From UBA472 sp041304605 (GTDB lineage Archaea > Thermoplasmatota > Thermoplasmata > Methanomassiliicoccales > UBA472), in the NCBI GenBank assembly GCA_041304605.1, contig JBFYNB010000001.1:16604-80603 (forward strand): a stretch of DNA of 64,000 nt, given 5' to 3'. Shown in pieces: positions 1 to 7,642 of the stretch. The position numbers and the translations under genes were made by a program. Position 1 is the stretch's first letter; every line of letters starts with the position of its first letter. The notes below the pieces were generated by a model. That model was not told the origin of the DNA and searched no databases. It worked only from the letters and a program-made list of their open reading frames with translations.

Positions 1-1
1 G

Positions 2-1750
2 GAGATCATCGATTCGCTGCTCCGTCCGCTCCAGGAGGGAATGGGAACGCTCACCTCCTATCTGCGGTCGTTCTACCGGCTCCTACGGGGAGCGATCACC
101 GACCTGGTCGAGATGGGCAGGGATGTCCTGGACACGCTCTCCGCGATGCTCGGGACCATGATCGAGGAACTACAGGACTTCATCCGCTCGGCCATGGGTT
201 TCGTGGAGTCCAAGGTGGCCAAGCTGTTGCTGGACATCCTGGGCGAGAGATGCGTCACGCTGAGCTTCCTTGGTGTGGACATGAAGGTGAATTTGAGGCC
301 CAAGGACCTGGACTACCGGGAGGTCGGGGTACCAGCTTCCATCTCCCTTACCTTCAAGACGGAAGATTGCCGCATCGACGTGACCACCAGGTTGATCAAG
401 GGCCAAGGAAACCTCAGCCTTCTCACGAACGCCTCCCTGCGGGGCAAGGATTGGGTCGTCTCCGTGGTGGTCGACCCCTTCATGGACGTGTTCCGGCACA
501 TGGTAGAGGTCCGGGGATTGGTGGACGGGGCCTGCGTGGAACTGGTCATGCCCGAGGTGGTTAGCTACAGAAAGGTCACGTTCTCCCTGGCCGACATACC
601 GGGGGTGGGGGCGTTGCTGTCCAACATCCCGCTCCCCATACCCGGCCTGAAAGGGGCCGTGAACGCCGGGGTCTACATCAAGGTTCTGGAGGGCAGGACC
701 GATCAGGTGGTCATAAACGAGTACGAGCTGAATCCCGCGGGCGAGGACGCCGGCAGGGAGTGGGTGGAGCTTTACAATCCCACCACGGAGGCGGTCGACC
801 TGACCGGGTGGACCATCGAGACCCGGCACGGGGTCCAGGGCCTGGGATCGCTGGGCGGGGTCCTGCTGCCCCGAACGCGGATGGTGTATCAGTTCTCGGG
901 ACAGGCCCTGGACAACATCGGGGAAGGTTTCCCGTTCGAGGAAAGCCTGGTCCTCCGGGACGAGCGCGGCCGGAGGGTGGACAGCGCCCCTTTCTCCACC
1001 GACTGCTGGAACGACGACCGGACCTGGCAGAGGGCCAAGGACGCGGCCGACCGCTGGGAGTTCAAGAGCGGTTCTAGAGGATCTTCCAACGGGAGGGATA
1101 TCTTCTCCATCCTGGACCTCGACACCGTCGAGCAGGTGTACTTCGCCGCGGTCACCGAGTCGCTTTACCAGCTTTCCTCTGGGGACCTGAGCATGGAAGC
1201 CCTGGCGGTAACTATGGAAACCGCAATGCTGCGGATGCTGGAAAGGCTCGCCTCCAGCATACTCGACAAGGAGGTGGCGGCCGGGCTGTTCGTGGAGGTG
1301 GCGGTGACCGAGGCGTCGTCGACCGCGAAGTCAGGGATGCGGATGGAGGTCATCTGGCGCTGCGGAACCCTGCGGGACGCGCTGCATGAACTGGCCAGTT
1401 CGGCCAGGCCGCTGACGCTATCCCTGGGCAACCCCTTCCAGGCCTATCTGGACGGACTGCCCTCCGCCAGCGGCATCTGGCTGGCCATGTCCGCTTTCGG
1501 CGCGGTCGGCGTTCCCAATATGATCCGCGCCCCCGGTTACAGCACGGAGGTAAGATACCAGGCCTCGGTGGCGGTGGATCTCGGCGTTCTAGCCACGGTC
1601 TTCGGCCTCAGGACCTCCGGATGGTCCATGGAGGCGGGGGTCAAGATAACCGGGGTGCCGGCGACAGCCGTCCCAATGTTCAAGGCTCCTTACGGAACGA
1701 CGATGGACATTTGGCTGTGCAAAGTGACCGTTCAGGGGGTATCAGCTTGA
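2..1750 (+). CDS. Lamin-tail-domain surface protein, 5' partial
   Basis: The frame is open from the window edge, so the gene probably begins upstream; the ATG at 41 has GGAGGG only 1-2 nt before it and the protein from there has no signal peptide. Counting from that ATG (569 residues), residues about 223-350 match the lamin-tail domain: VVINEYELNP, WVELYNPTTEAVDLTGWTI, a central glycine-rich turn and the closing W-to-G segment. This beta-sandwich is common in secreted or cell-surface proteins of archaea and bacteria. The N-terminal 70 residues look amphipathic helical and the rest is of unknown fold. Function is unknown; surface location is inferred from the domain. Confidence 0.6.
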   Translation, partial: EIIDSLLRPLQEGMGTLTSYLRSFYRLLRGAITDLVEMGRDVLDTLSAMLGTMIEELQDFIRSAMGFVESKVAKLLLDILGERCVTLSFLGVDMKVNLRPKDLDYREVGVPASISLTFKTEDCRIDVTTRLIKGQGNLSLLTNASLRGKDWVVSVVVDPFMDVFRHMVEVRGLVDGACVELVMPEVVSYRKVTFSLADIPGVGALLSNIPLPIPGLKGAVNAGVYIKVLEGRTDQVVINEYELNPAGEDAGREWVELYNPTTEAVDLTGWTIETRHGVQGLGSLGGVLLPRTRMVYQFSGQALDNIGEGFPFEESLVLRDERGRRVDSAPFSTDCWNDDRTWQRAKDAADRWEFKSGSRGSSNGRDIFSILDLDTVEQVYFAAVTESLYQLSSGDLSMEALAVTMETAMLRMLERLASSILDKEVAAGLFVEVAVTEASSTAKSGMRMEVIWRCGTLRDALHELASSARPLTLSLGNPFQAYLDGLPSASGIWLAMSAFGAVGVPNMIRAPGYSTEVRYQASVAVDLGVLATVFGLRTSGWSMEAGVKITGVPATAVPMFKAPYGTTMDIWLCKVTVQGVSA

Positions 1751-1853
1751 CGCGTACCATGGTGGTGGATAGTGTGGATGATTCCAGATTCGTCGTCCGA
1801 CAACCCGATGTCTTATCTATAGGCAAAGGATATTGGATGATGAGGTAAAACAC

Positions 1854-2132
1854 ATGGTTAGCCTGAACGATCTGATCGAGGAGCTCGACTGCACCCTGGA
1901 GGACTTTTTAGACCAGGTAACCCTGGCCATCGACCTTCTTGAGGAAGGCGAGCAGGAAGAGGCCGTTGAGGTATTGAAGGGGCTGGAAGAGGACCTCTTC
2001 GACTTCCTTGGATACGAAGAGATGGAAGAGGGAGAGGGCGAGGAAGAGGCCGAGGAAGAGGCCGAGGAAGAGGAAGAAGTGGTAGAAGAGAAGAAGCCCA
2101 AGAAGGCCCCGGCCAAGAAGGGAAAGAAGTAA
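1854..2132 (+). CDS. Small protein with acidic tail and Lys-rich end
   Basis: A 92-residue protein, starting at the ATG preceded by GAGGT with 7-nt spacing; an in-frame TTG at 1833 lacks such a site. Residues 1-60 look helical and acidic (MVSLNDLIEELDCTLEDFL). They are followed by about 25 residues that are almost all Glu with a few Ala/Val, then a basic KKPKKAPAKKGKK end. The acid-then-base tail resembles low-complexity tails of archaeal ribosome- or nucleic-acid-associated proteins, but no family is recognised. It lies alone between the lamin-tail gene and the convergent serS. Confidence 0.65.
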   Translation: MVSLNDLIEELDCTLEDFLDQVTLAIDLLEEGEQEEAVEVLKGLEEDLFDFLGYEEMEEGEGEEEAEEEAEEEEEVVEEKKPKKAPAKKGKK

Positions 2133-2166
2133 GGCCGCCCAGCGGCCCATAAACCGTTTACCTTTC

Positions 2167-3429
2167 CTATTCTATCAGTTCCTGTCCCTGCATGTAAGGC
2201 CTGAGCACCTTGGGTATGCGGATGCGCCCTTCGCGGTCCTGATTGTTCTCCATTATGGAGACCATGGTCCTCGGCAGCGCCAGTCCGGAACCGTTCAGGG
2301 TGTGCACGAACTCGCTCTTCAGGTGCGGTTCCGGGCGGTACTTGATACGGGCCCGGCGGGCCTGGAAATCGGTGAAGCAACTGCATGACGAAACCTCAAG
2401 CCAGCTCCCGGTGCCAGGGGCATGCGATTCCAGGTCGTAGGTCTTGGCGGAAGCGAAGCCCATGTCTCCCGTGCACAGCAGGAGAGTACGGAACGGTAGC
2501 TCCAGCCCGCGCAGGACATCCTGGGCGTCGTTGAGCAGCGTTTCCAGTTCCTGGAACGAGCCGTCGGGGAGAACGAACTTCACGAGCTCCACCTTGTTGA
2601 ACTCGTGCACCCGGATCATCCCTTTCATCTCGGCGTGCCTCCCGGCCTCCCGCCTGAACGAGGGCAGGTAAGCGGTGTAGTAGATGGGCAGATCTTCCTT
2701 GCTCAGTATGTCGTCCTGCAGCAGGTTGGTGACCGGGACCTCTGCCGTCGGGTTGAGCCAGAGGTCATCCCTTTCGCACCAGTACATGTCGTCCTTCATC
2801 TTCGGGTACTGTCCGGTGCCGATCACCGCGGCCCGGTTCACGACGACCGGAGGGAACACTTCGGTGTAACCCTGCTGGTGATGCAGGTCCAGCATGTAGT
2901 TGATCAGAGCCCTTTCCATTCGCGCGCCGTCGCCCTTCAGCACGAAGAAGCCGCTGCCGGCGACCTTCACTCCGCGCTGGAAGTCGATTATGTCCAGGTC
3001 CTCGCCCAGGGCGATGTGGTCCTTGGGCTGGAAGTCGAACTTGGTGACCTTGCCGTGCTCCATGACCATGCGGTTCTTCTCATAGCAGTCGCCTATAGGC
3101 ACGGTGTTATGCGGAACGTTCGGGATCAGCAGAAGGACCTCGTCCCGCTGGGCCTCGAGATCGGCGACATTGGTCTCCAGGTCGCTTATGCGCGTGGCCA
3201 CGTTCTTCATCTCCGCCACCGCTTCGGCCTTCTCCTTCCCGCCGAGCTTGGCGATGCGCAGGGAGGCCTCGTTCCTCTGCTTCCTGAGCCGGTTGCCCTC
3301 CTCCACCGCCGCCCGCCAGGCCTGGTCCAGTTCCAGGAACCTGTCCAGCACGTCATCGCTGTAGTTGCGGTTCCTGAGCATGGTCCGAATCGCTTCGGGG
3401 TTGTCCCTGATCACGCTGACGTCCAACAC
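2167..3429 (-). CDS. serS: Seryl-tRNA synthetase (bacterial/common type)
   Basis: Charges tRNA-Ser with serine in the cytoplasm. The N-terminal coiled-coil tRNA-binding arm (residues about 25-105) is followed by a class II catalytic core with motif 2 (SFRREAG) and motif 3 (GLALPRTM). It is the common SerRS, not the rare methanogen type. The GTG start giving MLDVSVIRDNPE matches the family N-terminus and has AGGTGA 5 nt upstream; a GTG three codons earlier is the alternative. About 420 residues, full length. Last gene of the minus-strand operon after GNAT, RNase P component 4 and YhbY; 10 nt separate it from the YhbY stop. Ends in TAG. Confidence 0.95.
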   Translation of the reverse strand: MLDVSVIRDNPEAIRTMLRNRNYSDDVLDRFLELDQAWRAAVEEGNRLRKQRNEASLRIAKLGGKEKAEAVAEMKNVATRISDLETNVADLEAQRDEVLLLIPNVPHNTVPIGDCYEKNRMVMEHGKVTKFDFQPKDHIALGEDLDIIDFQRGVKVAGSGFFVLKGDGARMERALINYMLDLHHQQGYTEVFPPVVVNRAAVIGTGQYPKMKDDMYWCERDDLWLNPTAEVPVTNLLQDDILSKEDLPIYYTAYLPSFRREAGRHAEMKGMIRVHEFNKVELVKFVLPDGSFQELETLLNDAQDVLRGLELPFRTLLLCTGDMGFASAKTYDLESHAPGTGSWLEVSSCSCFTDFQARRARIKYRPEPHLKSEFVHTLNGSGLALPRTMVSIMENNQDREGRIRIPKVLRPYMQGQELIE

Positions 3430-3439
3430 TACGCTCACC

Positions 3440-3730
3440 TTAGAAATCTATGTCTCCCTTGCCTTCCAGATATTTCCGGTCGCACAGCAGCACGGTGTGA
3501 CCCACGACCTCAATAAGTACGGAATTGGAACGCTTGGCCAGGTCTTCGGCCACCAGCTTGCGGTCATCCTCCACGCTGGGGAGAAGACGCACCTTCACGA
3601 CCTTCCTGTTCTTGACCTGCTTGGCTATCTCCTCGATAAGGGTGTCGGTTACCCCTTCCTTGCCCACGTGCACGGTGGGTCGCAGGCCATGCCCGACCCT
3701 CTTAACGTCCTTCATCGTTCTTGGCGGCAT
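3440..3730 (-). CDS. CRS1-YhbY (CRM) domain RNA-binding protein
   Basis: A 96-residue single-domain CRM protein; the archaeal and bacterial YhbY proteins associate with pre-ribosomal particles. The family pattern is visible in VGKEGVTDTLIEEI near the front and KVRLLPSVEDDRK in the middle. The ATG at 3730 was chosen because GGAGAG lies just upstream; the longer open frame to 3784 lies inside the preceding gene. It overlaps the end of the RNase P component 4 gene by 19 nt and is followed closely by serS, so it is part of a translation/RNA operon. Confidence 0.88.
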   Translation of the reverse strand: MPPRTMKDVKRVGHGLRPTVHVGKEGVTDTLIEEIAKQVKNRKVVKVRLLPSVEDDRKLVAEDLAKRSNSVLIEVVGHTVLLCDRKYLEGKGDIDF

Positions 3731-4086
3731 GTCCTTCTCTCCTTGATCTCCATAAGATACGGTGTCCTTCTGATGCTGTCGCATTCCAGGCAGTGGGTGC
3801 CTACGCGGTGGTTCCGCAGGCGCACCCGGCAGTTCAATCCTGGAACGAGCGGCGTCGAGCAGTTCCGGCAGTACATCGCCCCTCGGGGCATGGGCACCTT
3901 GTTCCGTCCGGAGATCCGCCTGGCGATGGTCATGTACCTTTTCGCTCTGGCCATGTTGCCACCCAGGGCCTCCTTCTCCGACAGCCGGACCAGGATGTCC
4001 ATCCTCTTGCGGGCGATCCCCCGGACCTGATTGTTCGACACCTTCTTCCTGCTCAAAGGATTCTCCTTCAGGTGCGATAATGCCAT
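3712..4086 (-). CDS. rnp4: Ribonuclease P protein component 4 (Rpp21/Rpr2)
   Basis: Protein subunit of archaeal RNase P, which removes tRNA 5' leaders. The 124 residues have an N-terminal helical, Arg/Lys-rich region and a zinc ribbon with C73-x2-C76 and C99-x2-C102 (CRNC, CLEC), as in Rpp21 homologues. Length is typical. It follows the GNAT gene by 4 nt and overlaps the YhbY gene, so the four genes 4585 to 2167 look co-transcribed. Confidence 0.9.
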   Translation of the reverse strand: MALSHLKENPLSRKKVSNNQVRGIARKRMDILVRLSEKEALGGNMARAKRYMTIARRISGRNKVPMPRGAMYCRNCSTPLVPGLNCRVRLRNHRVGTHCLECDSIRRTPYLMEIKERRTCRQER

Positions 4087-4090
4087 CTCG

Positions 4091-4585
4091 TTAAATAGGT
4101 TTGTCCGAGCCTAGCTTTCCGCCAGTCCGTTGAACCTGCTCCAGCTGCACGCTCTTGGGCAGGAATCCGAACCGGGCGTAGAATGAATGCACCTCTTCAT
4201 TGCCCACTATGGCCAGGAGGACCTTGCGTTTCACTCCCAACCCATCCATCCATCGAAGCGCCCCCTCCATTAAGGAGGTGCCGATCCCCGTTCGCCGGTA
4301 GGCGGCGGTGACGAATATGGAGTCCACCTCCCCCGTCATGTCCGACCCCACGCTGGAGACGCAGTATCCCACCACCCGCCCATCCTCCTCCCTGGCCAGC
4401 TCCACCCTCATCAGTCCGCCGGCCGCCTTTTCCAGAAGCTCCTCCCGGCGTTCCTCGAAGCTCTTTGCTCCCAAGGAGCTCCTGAAATGGGTCGACCTGG
4501 CCCTGTGCATCTGCCTCAGTTCCAGCCATAGCGGGCCGATAAGGTCCAGCCCCTCCTCGGTCATGACCTCGTGGAGAACGCTCAT
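4091..4585 (-). CDS. GNAT-family N-acetyltransferase
   Basis: A 164-residue GNAT domain; the acetyl-CoA loop is RRTGIGTSL (residues about 97-105), preceded by the VDSIFVTAAYR strand and followed by FYARFGF. Substrate is unknown; it could be protein or small-molecule acetylation. The open frame extends to 4999, but that part lies antisense to L10e and is not real. The ATG at 4585 is about 58 nt downstream of the start site expected from the TATA element at 4666. First gene of the RNase P component 4/YhbY/serS operon. Confidence 0.8.
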   Translation of the reverse strand: MSVLHEVMTEEGLDLIGPLWLELRQMHRARSTHFRSSLGAKSFEERREELLEKAAGGLMRVELAREEDGRVVGYCVSSVGSDMTGEVDSIFVTAAYRRTGIGTSLMEGALRWMDGLGVKRKVLLAIVGNEEVHSFYARFGFLPKSVQLEQVQRTGGKLGSDKPI

Positions 4586-4664
4586 CTTTTGACAGATATC
4601 CTCATATGCAAGAAGCTTTTTCCCTCTGGTCAGCGAGATATGGCTCACCTTCGCATACATCAGC

Positions 4665-4674
4665 CTTATATAGG
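4665..4674. promoter_or_regulatory. Shared TATA element, GNAT operon / L10e
   Basis: CTTATATAGG reads as a TATA box on both strands (CCTATATAAG on the other). It is the only good TATA candidate in this divergent interval. It would place the L10e start site near 4695 and the minus-strand operon start near 4643. Confidence 0.55.
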
Positions 4675-4726
4675 AAAATATGAATGTAGCCATCCCGTCG
4701 CATTGATAGATTACAGGTGATATGAT

Positions 4727-5242
4727 ATGGCCAGAAAGCCGGCAAGGATGTACAGGAGGCTCACGGGGCAGGCCTACACCCGCAGGGAGTACATGGGTGG
4801 AGTTCCAGCCCTGAGGATCAACACTTTCGATCTGGGGACCACCAACGGGGACTTCCCAATTACCATCAACATGAAGGTCAAGGAGACCTGCCAGATCAGG
4901 CACACCGCCATGGAGGCCGCCCGTATCGCCGCCAACAAGGTGATGTCCAAGACCCCCGGCAGCAACTATCACATCAAGTTCAGGATATATCCGCACCACG
5001 TGCTAAGGGAGAACAAGCTCGCCACCGGCGCCGGTGCCGACCGTGTCTCCAGCGGAATGAGGAACGCTTTCGGCAAGAACATAGGCACCGCCGCCCGCGT
5101 TCACGCCGGCCAGGTCGTCCTCACCATCAGGGTACCAGCTGCCAACTTCAAAAGCGCCAAGGAGGCCCTGTGGAAGGCTTCCCTGAAGCTGCCCACCCCC
5201 TGCTTCATCGAAGTGGAGAAGGGCGCTGAGCTTGTGAAGTGA
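4727..5242 (+). CDS. rpl10e: 50S ribosomal protein L10e (uL16)
   Basis: Large-subunit ribosomal protein, 171 residues, the usual archaeal size. It begins MARKPARMYRRL and contains the conserved GGVPALRINTFDLG, the loop PHHVLRENKLATGAGADRVS that reaches the peptidyl-transferase region, and a final strand with KLPTPC. AGGTGAT lies 5 nt before the ATG. Single-gene unit, divergent from the GNAT operon, followed by a T-rich stop region. Confidence 0.97.
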   Translation: MARKPARMYRRLTGQAYTRREYMGGVPALRINTFDLGTTNGDFPITINMKVKETCQIRHTAMEAARIAANKVMSKTPGSNYHIKFRIYPHHVLRENKLATGAGADRVSSGMRNAFGKNIGTAARVHAGQVVLTIRVPAANFKSAKEALWKASLKLPTPCFIEVEKGAELVK

Positions 5243-5260
5243 AACCCCACTTCAAAATCC

Positions 5261-5281
5261 CTTCTTTTTCTTCACTTTTCT
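5261..5281 (+). terminator. T-rich terminator after L10e
   Basis: Pyrimidine-rich run with CTTTTT and CTTTTC blocks about 20 nt after the L10e stop, the usual archaeal intrinsic terminator composition; no hairpin is needed or seen. Confidence 0.45.
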
Positions 5282-5326
5282 GCAAGCATTATTTATCCAT
5301 GACCCTTTTACAAGTCGAGGTGTAGT

Positions 5327-6616
5327 TTGGACGCCGACACTCTGTTCCTGGCCGCCGGTGCCGTCATCTTCATGGGTTTCATATCCAACTACCTTTTCCG
5401 CCGGTTCAAGGCGCCCGATGTATTGATCCTCATGGTGCTCGGCATAGCCCTCGGACCGGGGGGGATCGGGCTTATCAACTCCGAGGCGGCCCTGGGCATC
5501 GAGACATTGACGCCTTACGTGGCCGCGGCGGCTCTGGCCATCATAATGTTCCAGGCCGGAATGGACCTGGCCATCGGCGATGTCGTCAAATCGTTCAGCA
5601 AATCATTGATCCAGACGGTCATCGCCTTCGTGGCCTCCATGCTCATTACCGCTCTAATATTGAGCTACCTCACCGACTGGGGTCTGGAGACATGCCTCCT
5701 GCTAGGGGCGATCGTGGGTGGGACCAGCGGCGCCATAGTCATACCCATAATATCGAGTCTGAAGATATCCACCAAGCTCAAGATGGTCCTGACCCTGGAA
5801 TCGGCCATCACTGACGTTCTGGTGATAGTGGTGGCCACATCCGTGATAGTCTTCATGAGCCAGGAGAATGCGTCCATCTTGGGGGCGGTGGAGCTACTGG
5901 TCAGCTCTTTCATGGTCTCCACCATGATCGGGATAATCTCCGGCATAATATGGACCAAGATCCTGCAGCGGCTCAGCAGGCAGCCCTACTCCTATATGAT
6001 CACCATAGCCGCCATGCTGCTGGTGTTCTCCGTGACAAACTTCCTGGTGGATAGGGCCGGCGGCGGGGCGATCGCCGTACTGGTCTTCGGGCTCACCATC
6101 GGCAACTGGGACGAGATCTCCAAGGTGCTGAAGCAGAGGGGGGAGCAGTACGCCCTGGGCGACAAGGTGAAGCGCTTCCACGACGAGATAGCATTTCTAA
6201 TCCGCACCATCTTCTTCGTTTACCTGGGGCTGGTGGTCACCACCATACAGTTCACGGCCTGGTACATCCTGCTTGGTCTGATCGTTTTCTTCGGACTGCT
6301 CATCGCCCGCTACATATCCCTGTTGCTGGCCAACCGGTACATAGGGCTGGACGCCAGCGATGAGATGGGGCTGTTCTACATGATGCCCCGCGGTCTGGCG
6401 GCGGCGGTCATGGCCTCCATTCCATTCTCCTATCCCCTGGTGTTCAGCAACGAGACGGCCACGGCCATTCTCGGTGTGACGGTGGTCGTGGTCCTGTTGT
6501 CAACTGTACTGGCGTCGATAGGCGCGTTCTACATGGAGATCCACGCCAAACGCAACGGACGGATCGCCGTGGCCGAGGTCGACGCACCTACGGAACAGGA
6601 AGAAGGCGGGGTGTGA
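5327..6616 (+). CDS. Cation/proton antiporter (NHE/NhaP-like)
   Basis: A 429-residue membrane protein with about 12-13 hydrophobic segments across its length, of the sodium/hydrogen exchanger superfamily, probably exchanging Na+ or K+ for H+. The conserved core GAIVGGTSGAIVIPII and LTLESAITDVLVIVV is visible. The ion-site pair is Thr-Asp, where CPA1 members usually have Asn-Asp. TTG start, with GAGGTG 4 nt upstream. Co-directional and overlapping or abutting dph2, probably co-transcribed but functionally unrelated. Confidence 0.85.
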   Translation: MDADTLFLAAGAVIFMGFISNYLFRRFKAPDVLILMVLGIALGPGGIGLINSEAALGIETLTPYVAAAALAIIMFQAGMDLAIGDVVKSFSKSLIQTVIAFVASMLITALILSYLTDWGLETCLLLGAIVGGTSGAIVIPIISSLKISTKLKMVLTLESAITDVLVIVVATSVIVFMSQENASILGAVELLVSSFMVSTMIGIISGIIWTKILQRLSRQPYSYMITIAAMLLVFSVTNFLVDRAGGGAIAVLVFGLTIGNWDEISKVLKQRGEQYALGDKVKRFHDEIAFLIRTIFFVYLGLVVTTIQFTAWYILLGLIVFFGLLIARYISLLLANRYIGLDASDEMGLFYMMPRGLAAAVMASIPFSYPLVFSNETATAILGVTVVVVLLSTVLASIGAFYMEIHAKRNGRIAVAEVDAPTEQEEGGV

Positions 6617-6618
6617 AC

Positions 6619-7611
6619 ATGGACCTTCAGATTGATAGGGCGATATCCGAGGTCCGTTCGAGGGAGGCCAAGCTCGTTGGTCTGCAGATGCCCGAGGGCC
6701 TGAAGACCAAGGCCAGGGACTTCGCCAATGAGCTGGAGGAGGCCACTGGCTGTCAGGTCGTTATACTGGGCGATCCCTGCTACGGGGCCTGCGACCTGAG
6801 GCCCCTGAAAGGATTGGACCTTCTGGTGCACGTCGGCCACGCTCCCATTCCCGATCTGCGCCCGAGCATCCCGACGGTCTTCCTGGAGGTCCGTATGGAC
6901 TTCGATGCCACGGAGGCCTTGCTGATGAACATGGACAGGATCAAGGCCAAGGTGGGGCTGGTGGCCACTGCCCAGCATGTGCATCTTCTTCCGGTGGTGC
7001 AGAGCTTTCTGGTCGCCGAGGGAAGGGCGGTCCACATCGGTAACGGCGATTCCCGGATCGCGCTTCCAGGCCAGGTTCTGGGATGCAACGTCACCTCCGC
7101 GCTCAACGTCATGAAGGACGTGGATCAGTTCATTTTCCTGGGAAGTGGCTACTTCCACCCTCTCGCCGTCTCGCTTGGAACCGGGCTCCCGGTCCTGTGC
7201 ATCGACCCTTACCGGGGAGCGGTGGACGATATCTCAGCGGCTAGGGAGAAGGTCATCAGGCAAAGGTACGCGGCGATGGCTAAGGCCATGGATGCCAAGG
7301 ATTGGCTGGTGCTGCTGTGCGACAAGCCCGGTCAGAGGAGATACGAGCTGGCGGTTAGATGCCGGGACGCTCTCCGGAAAAAGGGGATGAGGGCGGACAT
7401 CGTCCAGCTCAATGAGGTCAGGGCGGAGGCTCTTCTGCCGTACCGGGCGGAAGCGGCGGTGAGCACCGCCTGTCCGCGTCTGGCGATCGATGACGGTCCG
7501 CATTACCCCATTCCGCTCCTGACCCCCTGGGAGATGGAGATGGTGCTCGGGCTTAGGAACATGGACGAGTACCAGTTCGACCAGATACTGTCGGGGGATA
7601 CTCCCGACTAG
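6619..7611 (+). CDS. dph2: Diphthamide synthase Dph2 (3-amino-3-carboxypropyl transfer)
   Basis: Radical SAM-like 4Fe-4S enzyme that transfers the 3-amino-3-carboxypropyl group of SAM to the EF-2 histidine, the first step of diphthamide synthesis. The three cluster cysteines are in GDPCYGACD (C58), GCNVTS (C156) and STACPRLAIDD (C284), matching the archaeal homodimer. 330 residues. The ATG at 6619 has GGGGTG 5 nt upstream; a GTG at 6613 overlapping the antiporter stop is an alternative. Ends in TAG. Confidence 0.93.
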   Translation: MDLQIDRAISEVRSREAKLVGLQMPEGLKTKARDFANELEEATGCQVVILGDPCYGACDLRPLKGLDLLVHVGHAPIPDLRPSIPTVFLEVRMDFDATEALLMNMDRIKAKVGLVATAQHVHLLPVVQSFLVAEGRAVHIGNGDSRIALPGQVLGCNVTSALNVMKDVDQFIFLGSGYFHPLAVSLGTGLPVLCIDPYRGAVDDISAAREKVIRQRYAAMAKAMDAKDWLVLLCDKPGQRRYELAVRCRDALRKKGMRADIVQLNEVRAEALLPYRAEAAVSTACPRLAIDDGPHYPIPLLTPWEMEMVLGLRNMDEYQFDQILSGDTPD

Positions 7612-7642
7612 GTTTTATATATCCAATTTGTTGAGGAGGGAC

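Noticed and set aside
2605..3516. 303-codon plus-strand ORF opposite serS
   Set aside because: Antisense shadow; serS is unambiguous and fills the region.
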